Positions 11,646-24,244 of a stretch of 64,000 nt of DNA are shown here, piece by piece (positions within the stretch are counted from its first letter, which is position 1; the number at the start of each line of letters is the position of its first letter). A model generated the notes under the pieces. The model saw only the letters and a program-made list of their open reading frames with translations, was not told where the DNA came from and searched no databases. A program made the position numbers and the translations under genes. Source of the stretch: Cymbidium sinense (Eukaryota > Streptophyta > Magnoliopsida > Asparagales > Orchidaceae); assembly GCA_021442155.1 (NCBI GenBank), contig JAKCPB010000334.1, forward strand, positions 62,001 through 126,000, in the 5' to 3' direction.

Positions 11646-14600
11646 AAACCTGTTGACCTCACTTTTGGAGTGAGCTCTCAACTTCCTTATCATAGATCTA
11701 GGACTCTCATACATATAGTTCATTCTTAAGACACTTGTAGTGATTAAGTGAACACTTAACCTAACCTTAGAGACTTAGAAGAGTTAGCCATAGGGGTAGG
11801 TTGTGCCTTAGAGATTTAAGAGAACTTGCCTACCCTATAGCCCAAACCTAATCCTTGCTTCATTCTTCCAAATAAAATTTGAAATTTAAATCTAAATTCC
11901 AAAATAAAATCCAGCTATCAAATGATTCAAACCCATGATCAAATTCAAACTCCAAATCCCTTCTTAAGCCCTTTGATTTTATCTTATGGACTTAGCCTTA
12001 ACCAAATTCAAATCACAATTTAATTAATTTTCTTAATTATCAAATTCAATCTCAAATCAAATTCTAAATCATAAATCAATTCCAAACTCCAAATGGTTGA
12101 AACCCAAATCAAATCAAATTGATTTTAGCCCTTTAGCCAAATTCTTGAACTTGGCTAAATAATACCCAAATCAATTCAATACTTATGGATTTCCTCATGA
12201 TTCAAACATTCCTACAATCATAGAACCAAATATAAATACAAACTATAATTATCAAACCAAATCCAAGATAACCCAAATCAAACCCAAGTTTTTTGACTTG
12301 AAATTATCATATGAACCAAAATCCATTGGATCCAAATTACTTGCAATTGGATTTATATTTCTATGTCAAACCCATTTATCAATATAATTATACTTGAATC
12401 AAGCCATGATCAAGCCAATTAACCCATTTAGGTCCACTTGACCCAAAGTGATCTAAAAGGCTTTTCGAGCCAAGTTCTAATTCAACCCAAGATTGAACTA
12501 AGCCCATCCAACCTCACAACATGATCAACAATCATCTTTGGTTAATTAATTGTCTTGAATTGGGTTAAAATAAGTCAACCTAGCTTATTGACCAAGTCAG
12601 CATTTAGCCCAAATGAAACCCAAATTAGAAAAAAATCTACCATAAACCAAATTCATTGAAACCATTAATAAAAACCCATTCCTAACTAATGATTGAACCT
12701 GACCAAACCCCCACTTGAGCTAAATCAAGCCCAATTGGCTATTTGACCCAAGTTGACCCAAATTCACCTAAAAGGCCAAAATAGGGCAAATCACAATCCA
12801 ACCCAAATTGATTGTAACCAATGGCTCAAGTTCATTCAAAATCACTTATTAAACTTGATCAAAATCATGATTGAGCCAAATTTGACCAATTGGTCAACTT
12901 GATCTAACTTAACCCAAATTGACCTAAAGGGTCAAATTAGCCAAAATCCAAATTATTTCCAAATTAAATCAAACCAAAGCCTACAATCATTTTTAATTAG
13001 CCAACTGAACTTGACCTAAACCTTGGTTTGACCCAATTTGACCAATTGGTCAACTTGACCCAACCTAACCTAATTTGACCTAATAGGTTAAATCAAGCCA
13101 AATCAAATCAAATAAACTCCAAATCACTTGAAATTGGGCTAACCCACTTTTGATGCATCCCAAATCTGCCCAAACTGAACCCATAGCTAAATGACCATTT
13201 TACCTTTGGGTTTAGGGCATCCCATGAGATAAGACACATGTTCATTTGGTCATTTTCTCCCCTAGTCACTTGGCACCCAATCATAAGTCCACTTAGGCAC
13301 CTAGGACCATGGTTGAATTGACCCAAAGGTGGTTGGGTCACATCCATGGCAGGTAAAATCACCTCCCATCCCCATTGGAGCTTTCCAAACCATGGGACTC
13401 CCACTACTCCCTCACAACCACCTCCACGCCTCAACCAGCCAAACAGCCACATCATGCATCAAGGACCTCCACCACCTCTTTGGCCAATTTATCAAGAAAT
13501 ATCCAAAGAAGTATTATTAGATCCAAGGAAAGGGTATTCCCCTCATTCTCACTCAAACTCAAACACTCACACTTGATTCAACTTTAGCAGCCAAGGAGAG
13601 AGTTCCCAGAGAAATTTGCAAGCCTTCCCACACTCCCAAAAATTCATATTCTCAGTTTTATGCAAAACCAAAATAAGCGAGGCCACCTTCAATTCTCATT
13701 TACTCAAACCCCCACCAAAGTGCAATTAACTTTGCACACAGCTTCCTTGGAGCCAAACAAGTGAGAATGAATTGTTTCCCAAGCTTCTCAATGGTCAGAG
13801 GGTAGAGTTTGATCAAGCCCGAGCACCTACGCCTAGTGGGCTGGCCTTTCAAACAATCTACATCAAATCAAAGTTCGTTTGGCTCAATAGAGCTTTATTT
13901 CTACCAAATAAAGCTTTCTCAATTGTTGAAACTTCCGGTCATAAGCTTCGGTGAGGTATGCCCTTGAAATAGATCCTTGAATGAAAATAGGTTGGCCTTT
14001 TATGAAAGAAAGTTTCATGTCATGCGATTTCCTCCATTTGATCTTCTTATTGTGCTTCCCCGAATGTGTGGGATCATTTTATCCCATCTGAGCTTGGGTG
14101 AGCTTGGATCGATGATCGATGGATGGCGCCCATTGTGATGCTTGGGAGGAGATAGATCATGGAATGTCCATCCCCCATGATTGGGATGAACGGTCCTGAT
14201 TTAATCACACTTAGAACCTCTGATTAATCCTTCAAAACCGTGAGTTTAATCGTGGTCATCCGATCTTAGATCAGACGGTCCACAGAGTTACCGCATGCAC
14301 TGCCATCTGAGTCATCACTTGGATGTGATAACTTAAATAGTAAATCCCATCATGCCATGTGGAAAATGCATCGTGTCAGCGCGCCATGTCAGCTGCCATG
14401 TGGCCCGATGGGATTAAGGCTCTAATTAGAGCTACTTAACTAGTTTTTAATCCTACAACTTACTAAATTCATAACTAATTCTAGAAAAATCCATAAAAAA
14501 TACAAACTTAGGCTCATTTTAAAGATAATTTAGAGTAAAATTCAAGGAAATTATTATTATTTGATTTTGAGCAAGGATTTATTTAATTGGAAATGTAATT

Positions 14601-16073
14601 AGCCTAATTACTTCTAATTAACCATCCAATTAATCTCAAACCTTCTATGCATTTTAGGTGGATGACCTCTACCTCCTCTGTTTTTTTGGTATTTTATTGG
14701 TTGCTTAATTTGGGAAACTAATGGGTTAAGGCTTAATAAGTTTCTTAATATAATTAGTGATAATTAAGCAAATGAATAGTAAATCAATCAATCAATTAAG
14801 CTTATTAACCTATGTGAATGGTGACGAAGTCTAGAGAAATGGATTGGAACTCCCTCTTCCAATCTTTTCTTTAAGTCTTCTCTAATCCCTCTTAAATTAT
14901 TAATTAATTAACAAGATTAATCAAAAATCCAAATGATACCCAAACTTTAATCAACAAATTGTATGGATTTAAGGATTAAGACTTAGGCTCCCTTCTTTGT
15001 CTCTTTCTTTAAGCCCATCTCATTTTAATTAGTTAAGGTTGAGTAAGATTTAATTAGTTAATTAATGAATTTAATTAATTAAATTGAATCTATTACTAAA
15101 ATTTAATCTTGGGTAGCTCTTTGGGTGTTCAATAATCCAAATGGTGAGGTAATGAAATTAGGGTTAGCTCACATGTGTGAGAAAACTATAAAAGTAATTA
15201 AGTAAGATCCCTTAAGCTTAATTAACTATTAATCATGAGCCAATTGCATTTCAAATTTACTTTCCATGTGGCTACATATCATATTAGCTAATTATTAATT
15301 ATTTAATTAACTTAAGGTGATGTAGGTAAGGGTTAATTAATTGGTTTAATTCATACCCTAACCTAATTAAACCATAAAATCAACTTAAATACTTCTTCAT
15401 TAAATTAAATTAACTCACACATGAGGAATGGGATTAGGATCAACAAATCTCTTTCATTTCCTAAATGAAATCAAACTCAAAATTAAAAAATCTCATTAAA
15501 GGACTTTAGTTTACTTTAAGTGGCTTTATTTAGTATGATTATCCTTAGGAATTAATTAGAATGAATGGGATAATTGATTATGTTCCTTTATTTCTTTCCA
15601 ATCATGTTAAATGTTACTTCCCATGTGTAATCATGCATTCATTTTTTTTAAAAAAATTAACTAAATGAAATGACTTCTTTTATGTTAAATTGCATGTGTT
15701 GATTTAAATTAAAAATATGTGTGGCTATTATCACTATTAAATCAAAAGTTATTTTCAAAAGCTCATAAATTAATTATAATAAATGAAGTGATGTTAATTA
15801 CAAATATCTATATGTTTACATGTGTTGATAATATAAGATATGCAATATGAAGATCTTTTTCTTTATCTTACATGGATTCACATAGGAATTATAAATGTAT
15901 AGTTCATTTGAAAAGCACACAACATTTGTCTAAATCAATTTTTATGCATTTCCATGCTAAGACTTAGGAAGAATTTCATACCATATATGTAAATCATATA
16001 ATCAAATCAAATATGACTTCTTGCATGACTTCTTCTTCTTGTGGTTCCCTTCATGCATTCACCTCTATCTGAG

Positions 16074-16465
16074 AAAAGTGGTATATTAGTCTAGACACCC
16101 CGAGGCTGTGAGGCTTAAGTAGCCCTAAGTTGGTCTTATACCTTATGCCCCTATCACAGAACAATGGTGTCGTACCCACTTAAAACTCTTATACATGTGT
16201 ATGTGTGATGTGGCCAATGAATAAGAATCATAAGTCATATAAGTCAAATACAATTTTTCCATGGGTTTTTCTAATCCTTGAAGTTACTTATACATCTATA
16301 TGTATTTAAGAAAAGTGGTAGATTAGTCTAGATACACCGGGGCTGTGAGGCTTTAAGTAGCCCTAAGTAAGTCTTATATACCTTACTAGCGCGAATAATG
16401 GCGATGTACTCACTTAAAACTTTTATACATGTGAATGTGTATCTCGCAAATGGATGAAAAATCCC
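16074..16465. repeat. Tandem duplication, 237-bp offset
   Basis: Two copies start at 16074 and 16311. Shared words in order are AAAAGTGGTA, ATTAGTCTAGA, GGCTGTGAGGCTT, AGTAGCCCTAAGT, AATGGYG, CACTTAAAAC and TTATACATGTG. They differ at roughly one base in eight, so the duplication is old. No coding content is seen. A shorter direct repeat, CAAATATATAAAGCCCA, occurs at 21381 and 21439. Confidence 0.8.
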
Positions 16466-17455
16466 TCCTTCTATTAAAAGGAATGCATTCATAATTAAAT
16501 CAAATGAAATAATTAAATTTCAAACACACTTATTCACATTCATCATTCAAGTATGCTAAAATATAAATTGCATGTATAGGTATGCTTAGGATTTAATCAT
16601 ATGCATGATATGCATGATGGAAAGAAATGAATAAACATGTGTTATGTGATAGTAATTCATTCTAATTAATCTTAAGATACCTTTCTTATTGAATAATGTT
16701 ATTTAGAGTGAACCTAAACTTAGGACAAATTAAAAAATATAATATACTATTCATTAAAGGAAATTGATTAGTTAACTTACTTTAGAAGTGACTTAAGGTA
16801 GGGATGAAATAGAGGTTCTCTCTCTTTCTTCTCTTTATAACACTTAGTTGTTAAGTGTAGCCATATGAAACAAAATAAAACACTAAGTAAAATCTTTAAA
16901 CCAATCAAATCACTTAAAGAAAAATCAACCCCTTTGTAAATTAAATCCCTCACACTTAACAAATTACAACTCTAAAGCCTAGTTAGGACATACCACACAA
17001 GCTTTAATTGACGCACATTAGACTAAGTCACCATTTATAGCTTCATATTAGAGAGCAATATGGTTTGATGTATGCTTATTTTGTGATGTATTATTGTAGA
17101 TTGGATGTTTGGGTGTATGTATAGTCCGGATAGATATATTAGCCCAATCATGCTTTCTATATGGGGTTGTGCTTAAGAGGCTACTAAATAAAAATATAAA
17201 TGTTTTTTGCTGTGCAGGTATAGCTTGATTTACTTTCCTTCTTTTAATGTAATTTTGCACTAGGATTAGGATGAGTATTATGACTAGATGAGCATTGGTT
17301 ATAAGACCAAGTCTTATGTACCATGTGATGCCTTTGGAGCAAGCATATCCAAATCAATCCAAAAGAAGGAAAAAATAGAGCAAATCAAATGATGAAATGG
17401 AAGATGAAGAAATGAAGAAGGAAGAATGAAGAATGAAGACCCCCATAACATTCAT

Positions 17456-17463
17456 CATTTGTA
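17456..17463. repeat. Target-site duplication, left copy
   Basis: CATTTGTA directly precedes the left inverted repeat and occurs again at 20375-20382 directly after the right one. An additional T before both copies makes a 9-bp reading possible. Confidence 0.85.
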
Positions 17464-17531
17464 AGGGATTATTTTTAAAATAGGCACGTTATTAACCTTA
17501 ATTAGCAATTTAGGCATCAAAAAATTTTTTT
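17464..17531 (+). repeat. Terminal inverted repeat, left
   Basis: This is the outermost and best conserved part of the inverted pair. It holds AGGCACGTTATTAACC and TAGCAATTTAGGCATC, both present in reverse at 20306-20374. Confidence 0.88.
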
Positions 17532-17620
17532 TATGAAAATATTGTCGTCAAAGACGATTAGCCTTTATGACGCTAGTGTCGTTGATAAAATGTTGAGGAT
17601 TTTTTTTTTTTTGCTTTGCT

Positions 17621-17621
<1 letters not shown>

Positions 17622-17656
<35 letters not shown>

Positions 17657-17675
17657 GTAGAGAGAGAGAGAGAGA
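17622..17675. repeat. GA microsatellite in left arm of fold-back element
   Basis: GAGAGA repeats are interrupted once by GGTAGTA. The run matches the CT microsatellites at 20133-20152 and 20183-20222 in the opposite arm, so it belongs to the element rather than to the host flank. Confidence 0.9.
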
Positions 17676-19267
17676 AATCTGATTCTTTTTTTGCTTTCTA
17701 GAGAGGGGTTTTATTAATTTTTTTAATTAATATAATTATTTAAAATATTTAAAATATATAATTTAAAAATATTTTTTATAAATATTTAATAACTAAATAT
17801 TTATATATTTAGTTATTTAATTATATATATATATAATTAAATATATAATTTAAAAATATTTAATTATATATAAAATTTAGAAATCTATTTAATAATTTTA
17901 TTAATTAATATAATTATTTAAAATATATAATTTTTATTAATTTTTGTTAATATATAATTTAAAAAAAATTAAAAATATAAAATAATTTTAACAAAATAAA
18001 TAAAGAAAATAAAATAAATTATATAAATTTTAAAATTATATAAACAAAGTAATTATATTACATATTATTTTAAACATATATAATACATATATTATTATAT
18101 ATAATAAAATAATTATATTATATATTAATAAATAGAAATATTATATATATATAATATATATATTATTTACATATTAATTATTATTATATTATTTATGTTT
18201 TAAATAAAATTTTTAATTATATTAATTAAAAATATTTAAAATATAAAAAAATAATTATTTATATTATTTATTTATTTAATTAGTTATTTATTTATTTAGA
18301 AATATTTATTTATTTAAATATAATTAGTTAAAAAATAAATAAATAAATTTAAATTATATAAAATACTTAGATATTTATATATTATAAAATATTTAGTTAT
18401 TATATATTTATTTATTTTATATGAAAATAAAAATATAAATATTTATAAATTTTAAAAAAAAGTAAATATATATATTTATAAATTTATTTAGTTATTTATA
18501 TATATTTAAATTTTATAAATATTTTAAGTTATATAAATAATTTAAAATATTTAAAATATATAATTTCAAAATAATTTTATAAAATATTTTAATTATATAT
18601 ATATATTTATTTATTTATATAAGTATATATAATAATAATAATAAATAAAAATATAAAATATAAAAATATAAAATAAATAAATAAATAAATAATTTTAATA
18701 AGTAAATAAAGAAAGGAATAAATATTTATATAATAAATAAATATATATATATAAATAACTAAATATTTTATAAATATATTAAATAACTAAATATTTATAT
18801 AATTTAAATATAGATAACTAAATAAATTTATAAAAATAATTACTTTATTTATATAATTTATAAAAAATATTTATATAATTCATTTTCTTTATTTATTTAT
18901 TAAAAATTATTTACTTAGTTATTTATATATTTAAAATAAATATATATATATATAAATATCTAAATATTTTATAAATATTTTATAAATATTTAGTTATTTA
19001 AATTATATAAATATTTAGTTATTTAAATTATATAAATATTTTATAAATTATATAAATAAAGTAATTACATTTATAAATTTATTTAGTTATTTATATATTT
19101 AAATTATATAAATATTTAGTTATTTAATATATTTATAAAATATTTAGTTATTTATATATATATATTTATTATATATATATTTATTCCTTCTTTCTTTATT
19201 TATTTATTTATTTATTTTTTATATTTTATATTTTGTTATTATTATTATTATAGACTTATATAAGTAA

Positions 19268-19272
<5 letters not shown>

Positions 19273-19318
<46 letters not shown>
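19273..19318. repeat. TA dinucleotide microsatellite in right arm
   Basis: A run of TA dinucleotides of about 45 bases lies in the extremely AT-rich inner arm. It has no equal-length partner in the left arm and probably expanded after insertion. Confidence 0.9.
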
Positions 19319-19325
<7 letters not shown>

Positions 19326-20305
19326 TATTTTATAAAAAATTATTTTCAAATTGTATATTTTAAATATTTTAAATTATTTATATATCTTAAAAATATTTAT
19401 ATATATAAATAACTAAATAAATTTATAAATATATATATAATTACTTTATTATAAAATTTATAAAATATTTATATAATGTATGCTTTATATAATAAATAAA
19501 TGAATATATAAATAACTAAATATTTTATAAATATATAAATATCTAAGTATTTATAATTTAAATTTTTTTATTAATTTATTTAACTAATTATATATTTTAA
19601 ATAAATAATTTTTTTAAATAAATAAATAACTAATTAAATAAATATATATATATAAATAACTAATTATTTTATTTATATATTTTAAATATTTTAAATTATT
19701 TATATAACTTAAAAATATTTATATAATTTAAATACATAAATAATTATATATATATATCTATATATATAATTACTTTATTTTTATAATTTATAAAATATTT
19801 ATATAATTTATTTCTTTCTTTGTTTATTTATTAAAATTATTTATTTATATATTTTAATAATTTTTTAAATTATATATTAACAAAAAATTAATAAAAATTA
19901 TATATTTTAAATAATTATATTAATTAACAAAATTATTAAATAAATTTCTAAATTTATATCTATAATTAAAATATTTTTAAATTATATATTTAATTATATA
20001 TATATATAAATTAATTAATTAATAACTAAATATATAAATATTTAGTTAAATATTTTATAAAAAATTATTTTAAATTATATAGTTGCATTATTGCTATAAA
20101 ACAATTACCTATAAATAAGGAAATGTAAAACCCTCCTCTCTCTCTCTCTCTCTAAAGCAAAAAATAAAAAAAAGCCTGCCACCTCTCTCTCTCTCTCTCT
20201 CTCTCCCTCCTCTCTCTCTCTCCCTGCAAAAAAAAAAATCCTTAATCCTTCAACTGGACGTCTTAAGACATTAATCTCTCAGATCATCGTCAAGACATTT
20301 TTCAT

Positions 20306-20374
20306 AAAAAAAAATTTTTGATGCCTAAATTGCTAATTAAGGTTAATAACGTGCCTATTTTAAAAATAATCCCT
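20306..20374 (-). repeat. Terminal inverted repeat, right
   Basis: This mirrors 17464-17531, ending AAAAATAATCCCT. The two ends are still almost identical, which points to a young insertion or to gene conversion between the arms. Confidence 0.88.
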
Positions 20375-20382
20375 CATTTGTA
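20375..20382. repeat. Target-site duplication, right copy
   Basis: CATTTGTA follows the right inverted repeat directly and matches 17456-17463. Confidence 0.85.
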
Positions 20383-21880
20383 TTTGTAATTATTCTCATG
20401 TAATTCGGATTGTATAAGAGTAGAACTTGGCTACCCACATTTCTTTTTGGGATGTACAATGGAACCAGACCACATTGTTTTTTTATTCTTTTGTGATGGC
20501 TTTGTTAAAATTGTTTGATGTTTTGTTTAGCTTGTGCATTAGAAAAAGCATTCCTTTTTATAGTTTGTTTATGATTGGTGATTGTTTATGGCCTGATCGA
20601 TTAGTCTTAGGATAAAATAAATTTTCTATCCATTAATAACTCATAACTAAACTTTCAAAATAACTCATAATCTTATTTAAAACTTAGGCATTAAATCAAA
20701 ATAATAAAATATTTAGCAAACCCTTAGCTAGATGTTATATGTTTAATATCATGCATAATCATCTTGTTTCACTCTCATTAAGAGAGGGCTTCCATCTTTT
20801 TCGGATAGAATGGGCTTAACCTTTGAGAGCCTATGATGGAAGAACACCTCTTTCCCTTTTGGTTTGGCCCATAATCAACTTCTCATGCATTTAGGCATAC
20901 AAAATCCTATAGCCTGTGTCAAAATAAAGAGTCTTAAATTAAATAAAATTCGATAACAATTTCCATTAGATTTAAATCATTATTCATACCCCCCATTCTT
21001 AGGGAGTGGGTTTAAGGACTTAGTCTCTTTTCTAAATAATAACAACCTAGCCATCTCACAAAAAACATATGACTTGCCTACATGGATTTAAAGCATAGGA
21101 GGAGTTAGTTGGTGGCCACTCAAGGCAATAATAAGTCCACCAATCAGGTGGTTTACTCTCTCTTATTTAGGTAAACCATATACCCAATTTCGCCTTATAT
21201 TTAGGTCTTGATTTGGTCCTCGCCAAAGTTCTTTAGATTTAGGATCTGAGGCTGCTATTTCTCTTTGCGGGCTATAAGCACAAGTTGTCACCTCGGTATT
21301 TCCACAATCTTATAATGTGGAATTATATGTCTTAAATTTTTAATAAAATTTCTAATCAAATAAATAAATCTCCTCATTTTCAAATATATAAAGCCCAACC
21401 ATAGGATAGATTGGACTACTCACTAGGTTTCCTAGTATCAAATATATAAAGCCCACACTCATCTCCTTTGGTTTGATAATAACTCTTCCCTTTTGATCCA
21501 TCCCTTGATCTTCTAAAATACAACCAATTTATTGATAGTACTATCTTTTAATTCTTTGGAACACAATCACCTACTTTAATTGAGTATTCTTAAGGGATTC
21601 ATTTTTCTTAAGATGTAATTAACTATGGGCTTGCCTCCATAGGGAACTTAATGAACCTAGTTTAAATAAACCCTTTACTTTTCCAAAGTATGGAAAAAAT
21701 CTCTGGTATATTGAAGACTCATCATGCCTTAGAGTCTTATTAGGTGATTAGGTCCATCATGGTGATTTCTATCTTTCAAGATAGTGCACTATTCTTGATG
21801 TCATACAGATCACCTCAATAAGTCTCGGATGCATGATGTCCTCACATATACACACAAATGAGAAATTAAACACCACAAAA

Positions 21881-22899
21881 AACCTAAACTTAAACCTAAA
21901 ACCTCAAATAAAATCCTAAACCCTAAACCTAAACCCTAAACCCCCAAACCCTAAACAACCCTATCTCTCTTCTGACTTTAGCCCACCTAACCCATGAGCC
22001 CTAACCTAACCCAAAACTGGCCTGGGCTAGGCCTAAACATTTGACCCTACCAACTAAACCCAGGCACTGCCTGAGCTGAGCCCAGGCCCTGGGCCTGAGC
22101 CTAGGCCTGAGCTGAGCCCCAGGCCAGGCCCTAGGCCCTGGGCTCTAAGCTGACTAGCCCAGGCTGAGCTGAGCTTAACTAGGCCTGGGTGACTGGGCCT
22201 AAAAAAAACTGATGAGCAGGCCTGGGCCTAGCTGAGCCCTGGGCAGGCTGGCCTGAGCTGAGCCCTAGGCCCTAGGCCCTGGGCAGGCTAGGCCCTGGGC
22301 TGAGCCCTGAGCCCTGGGCCTGACTGGGCTGGGCAAGGCTGATCTGGGCAGGCCCCAGGCTGAGCCCCAGGCTAAGCCTGAGCCCTGGGCTGCCTGGCTC
22401 AGGCTCATGGGCCCTGGGCCCTGGGCCACAGGCCTAGGCCTGAGCCAGGCCCTGGGCCCTAGGCTGAGCCCCAGGCATGAGGCCCCTGGGCCCTGGGCAC
22501 AGGCTGGGCTTGGGCCAGGCCCTGAGCCTAGGCTGGGCTGAGTCTGAGCTAAACCTGGGCCCTGGGCTCTGGGCCTAGGCCCTGGGCTCCTGAATTGGGC
22601 CCTAGGCCAGACTGATCTGGGCCCTGAGCAGGCTTGGAGCCTAAACCAGGCTGCCCTGGGCCCTAAAGGCCCTAAATGGGCTAGCCTAGCCTGGGCCCTA
22701 AAGCCTAAATCTAAACCTGGCTATATGACCCAGGCCTGGCCATGAGCTAAACCCTGACTTATGAGCCTAAACCTAAACCTAAATCCCTAAACCTAAACTA
22801 GGCTAAACCTAGCCCTGAGCCTAAACTGACCTAAACCTAAACTAACCTAAACCCTAAATACTAAACCTAAACCCTAAATTAAAACCCAAAAAACCACTG
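21881..22899. repeat. GC-rich tract of A-to-G-shifted telomere repeats
   Basis: Ordinary CCCTAAA words at 21890-21955 give way to CCCTGGG, CCCTAGG and CCCTGAG words. Adjacent 7-base periods are still visible: CCCTGGGCCCTGGGCC near 22411 and CCCTAGGCCCTAGGCCCTGG near 22263. From about 22680 the sequence returns through CCCTAAAGCC to plain CCTAAACC. The tract is full of short palindromes (GGGCCC, CCTAGG, CCCAGG). The C and T of the heptamer are largely kept while A becomes G on the + strand. It adjoins the LINE at about 22900. No coding sequence is seen. Confidence 0.85.
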
Positions 22900-23019
22900 C
22901 CCAAGCCCTCATCCAAGTGCTCTAGTGATTTCCCTTTCCTCCTCTAATTTTTAGTTTTCTGGCTACTGCTTGTCGGCTATTTTGTGTGATTCTCATTGGA
23001 TTCCTTCTTGAATCAACGG

Positions 23020-24244
23020 TCACTGGCCTATTTCATGTTTTCATTGGAGTAATACTATGGCTTGGCTTCTTTCCCAATGATTCATTAGGGAAAATTGAAG
23101 GATCATATGGATCCTACTATGCCATCAACTATCTTGGCTTCAACTTCTTTGAAATCATTCAAAGACATTCCCGTTTGGATTTCTCTCCCCAATATGAAAA
23201 TTTATTTCATTAACCATCAATTCCTTTTTATTGTGGGTGCTTTATTTGGTCAGCCATTATAAATTGACCAGACAACATCTATAAAATCTTGTCCTTAAGT
23301 GGCTAGAATCCTTGTTGAATTGGACATTACCAAGAAACACCCCAAAGAAATTTGGTTGGTATATGAAAATTATAGTTATATGCAAAGAATTAAATTTGAA
23401 AATTTCCCTATCATTTGTTCTCACTATAAAATCCATGGGTACGATAATTCTGAATGCTTCATTCTTCATCCTCACCTAAAAAAATCCCTGTTAAGGAAAC
23501 TTCTATTCCTAACCCTAGGCCGATCACTATTAAATATCAAAAGCTACTTCAGAAAAAAAAAATTTTGAATGTTCCTAATAAGGATATTTTACCTCTTACT
23601 TCTTCTATGCAATTGAAGGCTTCTAATGTGAGCAATAATAGTTTTTCTAAACTTTTGGATGATGATTCTATTTCCTCCGATTCAATCCTTGCATCCTTGC
23701 CAGCTTTGATTGATGAAAATGATGCTTTGATTAAGAATATAAATGAGGATATTAATGTTATGCATCATTCAAATTCAATGGATAATATGGCTTTAATACC
23801 TCATGATAATTAGGTTGAAAAAATTGATTTTATTTTCCAGATTCAAAATGATTTAAATTCTCAAAAGATTTGGCTTTGTCTAATAATTTGGATCATGAAA
23901 AGAAAGGGCTTGGTGTTCACACTTGCCTTTTAATAAATCTATTTATGCTCTCTCTCTCTTCTATTCCGATGCTCATTTGGCTTTAATAAATTCTAATGTC
24001 TTGGAAGAAGGAGAACTCATTTCTAATCAAGATTTCTTTAAATCTATGACTAATGTTGCTAAATCCTTCTTAGATGATGATTATATGGGAAAAGAAAATG
24101 GTTTCCAAACTTATCATGCTAAAAAAAGAAAAAAATGTTAAAAAATTCCCTCCCAAATTGCCAAGAAACACTAGATCGGTTACGACCTCCCTCTCCTCTC
24201 TTAATTAACCTTTTCTTAACACCTTTTTATTTCTTTATGTTTAA
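23020..24244 (+). pseudogene. LINE L4 ORF1: nucleic-acid-binding protein, DUF4283 and zinc knuckle
   Basis: ORF1 proteins of plant LINEs coat the element RNA. The readable segments are FKDIPVWISLPNMKIYF near 23157, a stretch equivalent to VGALFGQPL near 23235, VARILVELDITKKHPKEIW from 23300, and ICSHYKIHGYDNSECF near 23412. The last has CX2YX3GX5C-like spacing, in which the expected second cysteine is Tyr. A frame change then leads into a Ser/Asn/Asp-rich linker (LPLTSS, NNSFSKLLDD) at 23590-23670 and a tail with FQTYHAKKRKK near 24105. Stops such as the one near 23214 and shifts between segments show decay. The LINE at 61817 has the same arrangement. Confidence 0.8.

Larger units (their letters stand above)
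17464..20374. mobile_element. Fold-back DNA transposon of about 2.9 kb, Mutator-like, non-autonomous
   Basis: The ends are inverted copies of each other. The left end starts AGGGATTATTTTTAAAATAG and the right end is its reverse complement, with almost no mismatch over the first 68 bases. The symmetry continues inward. The GA-repeat at 17622-17675 faces CT-repeats at 20133-20222. The stretch at 17880-17960 pairs with 19850-19960. GAAAGGAATA at 18711 faces TATTCCTTC at 19182. Almost the whole element can therefore fold into one AT-rich hairpin centred near 18920-18950. CATTTGTA flanks it on both sides. Long inverted repeats with an 8-9 bp duplication fit fold-back Mutator-like elements; hAT shares the 8 bp but usually has short ends. 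There is no transposase. Confidence 0.85.
11646..21880. other. Non-telomeric block of about 10.2 kb, possibly one large LTR-type insertion
   Basis: Sequence of ordinary complexity begins at TGTTGACC and ends near AAATTAAACACC, with telomere-like DNA on both sides. The left third (11850-13110) is rich in AAATTCAAA, AACCCAAATTGACC and AACTTGACC words. The region 13900-14410 has mixed composition, with CGATGATCGATGG and GACGGTCC words. From 14410 it is AT-rich. I see no gag, protease, reverse transcriptase, integrase or cellular gene; open frames at 13108-13954 and 16777-17260 have no recognisable motifs. The TG start, possible CA end and lack of coding domains would fit an unusually long solo LTR, but I could not establish a 5-bp duplication. 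A translocated segment is the alternative. Confidence 0.4.

Noticed and set aside
13108..13954. Several overlapping open frames of 60-115 codons on both strands
   Set aside because: No known motif, no consistent codon pattern, mutual overlap on both strands, and location within a block that otherwise looks like non-coding repeat DNA.
17700..20100. Organelle DNA insertion, because of extreme AT content
   Set aside because: The segment is internally symmetrical and bounded by inverted repeats and a target duplication; no organelle gene is visible.
21960..22860. CpG island or GC-rich promoter
   Set aside because: The sequence is made of CCTGGG/GCCTGAG words with almost no CG dinucleotides and retains the telomeric period of seven.
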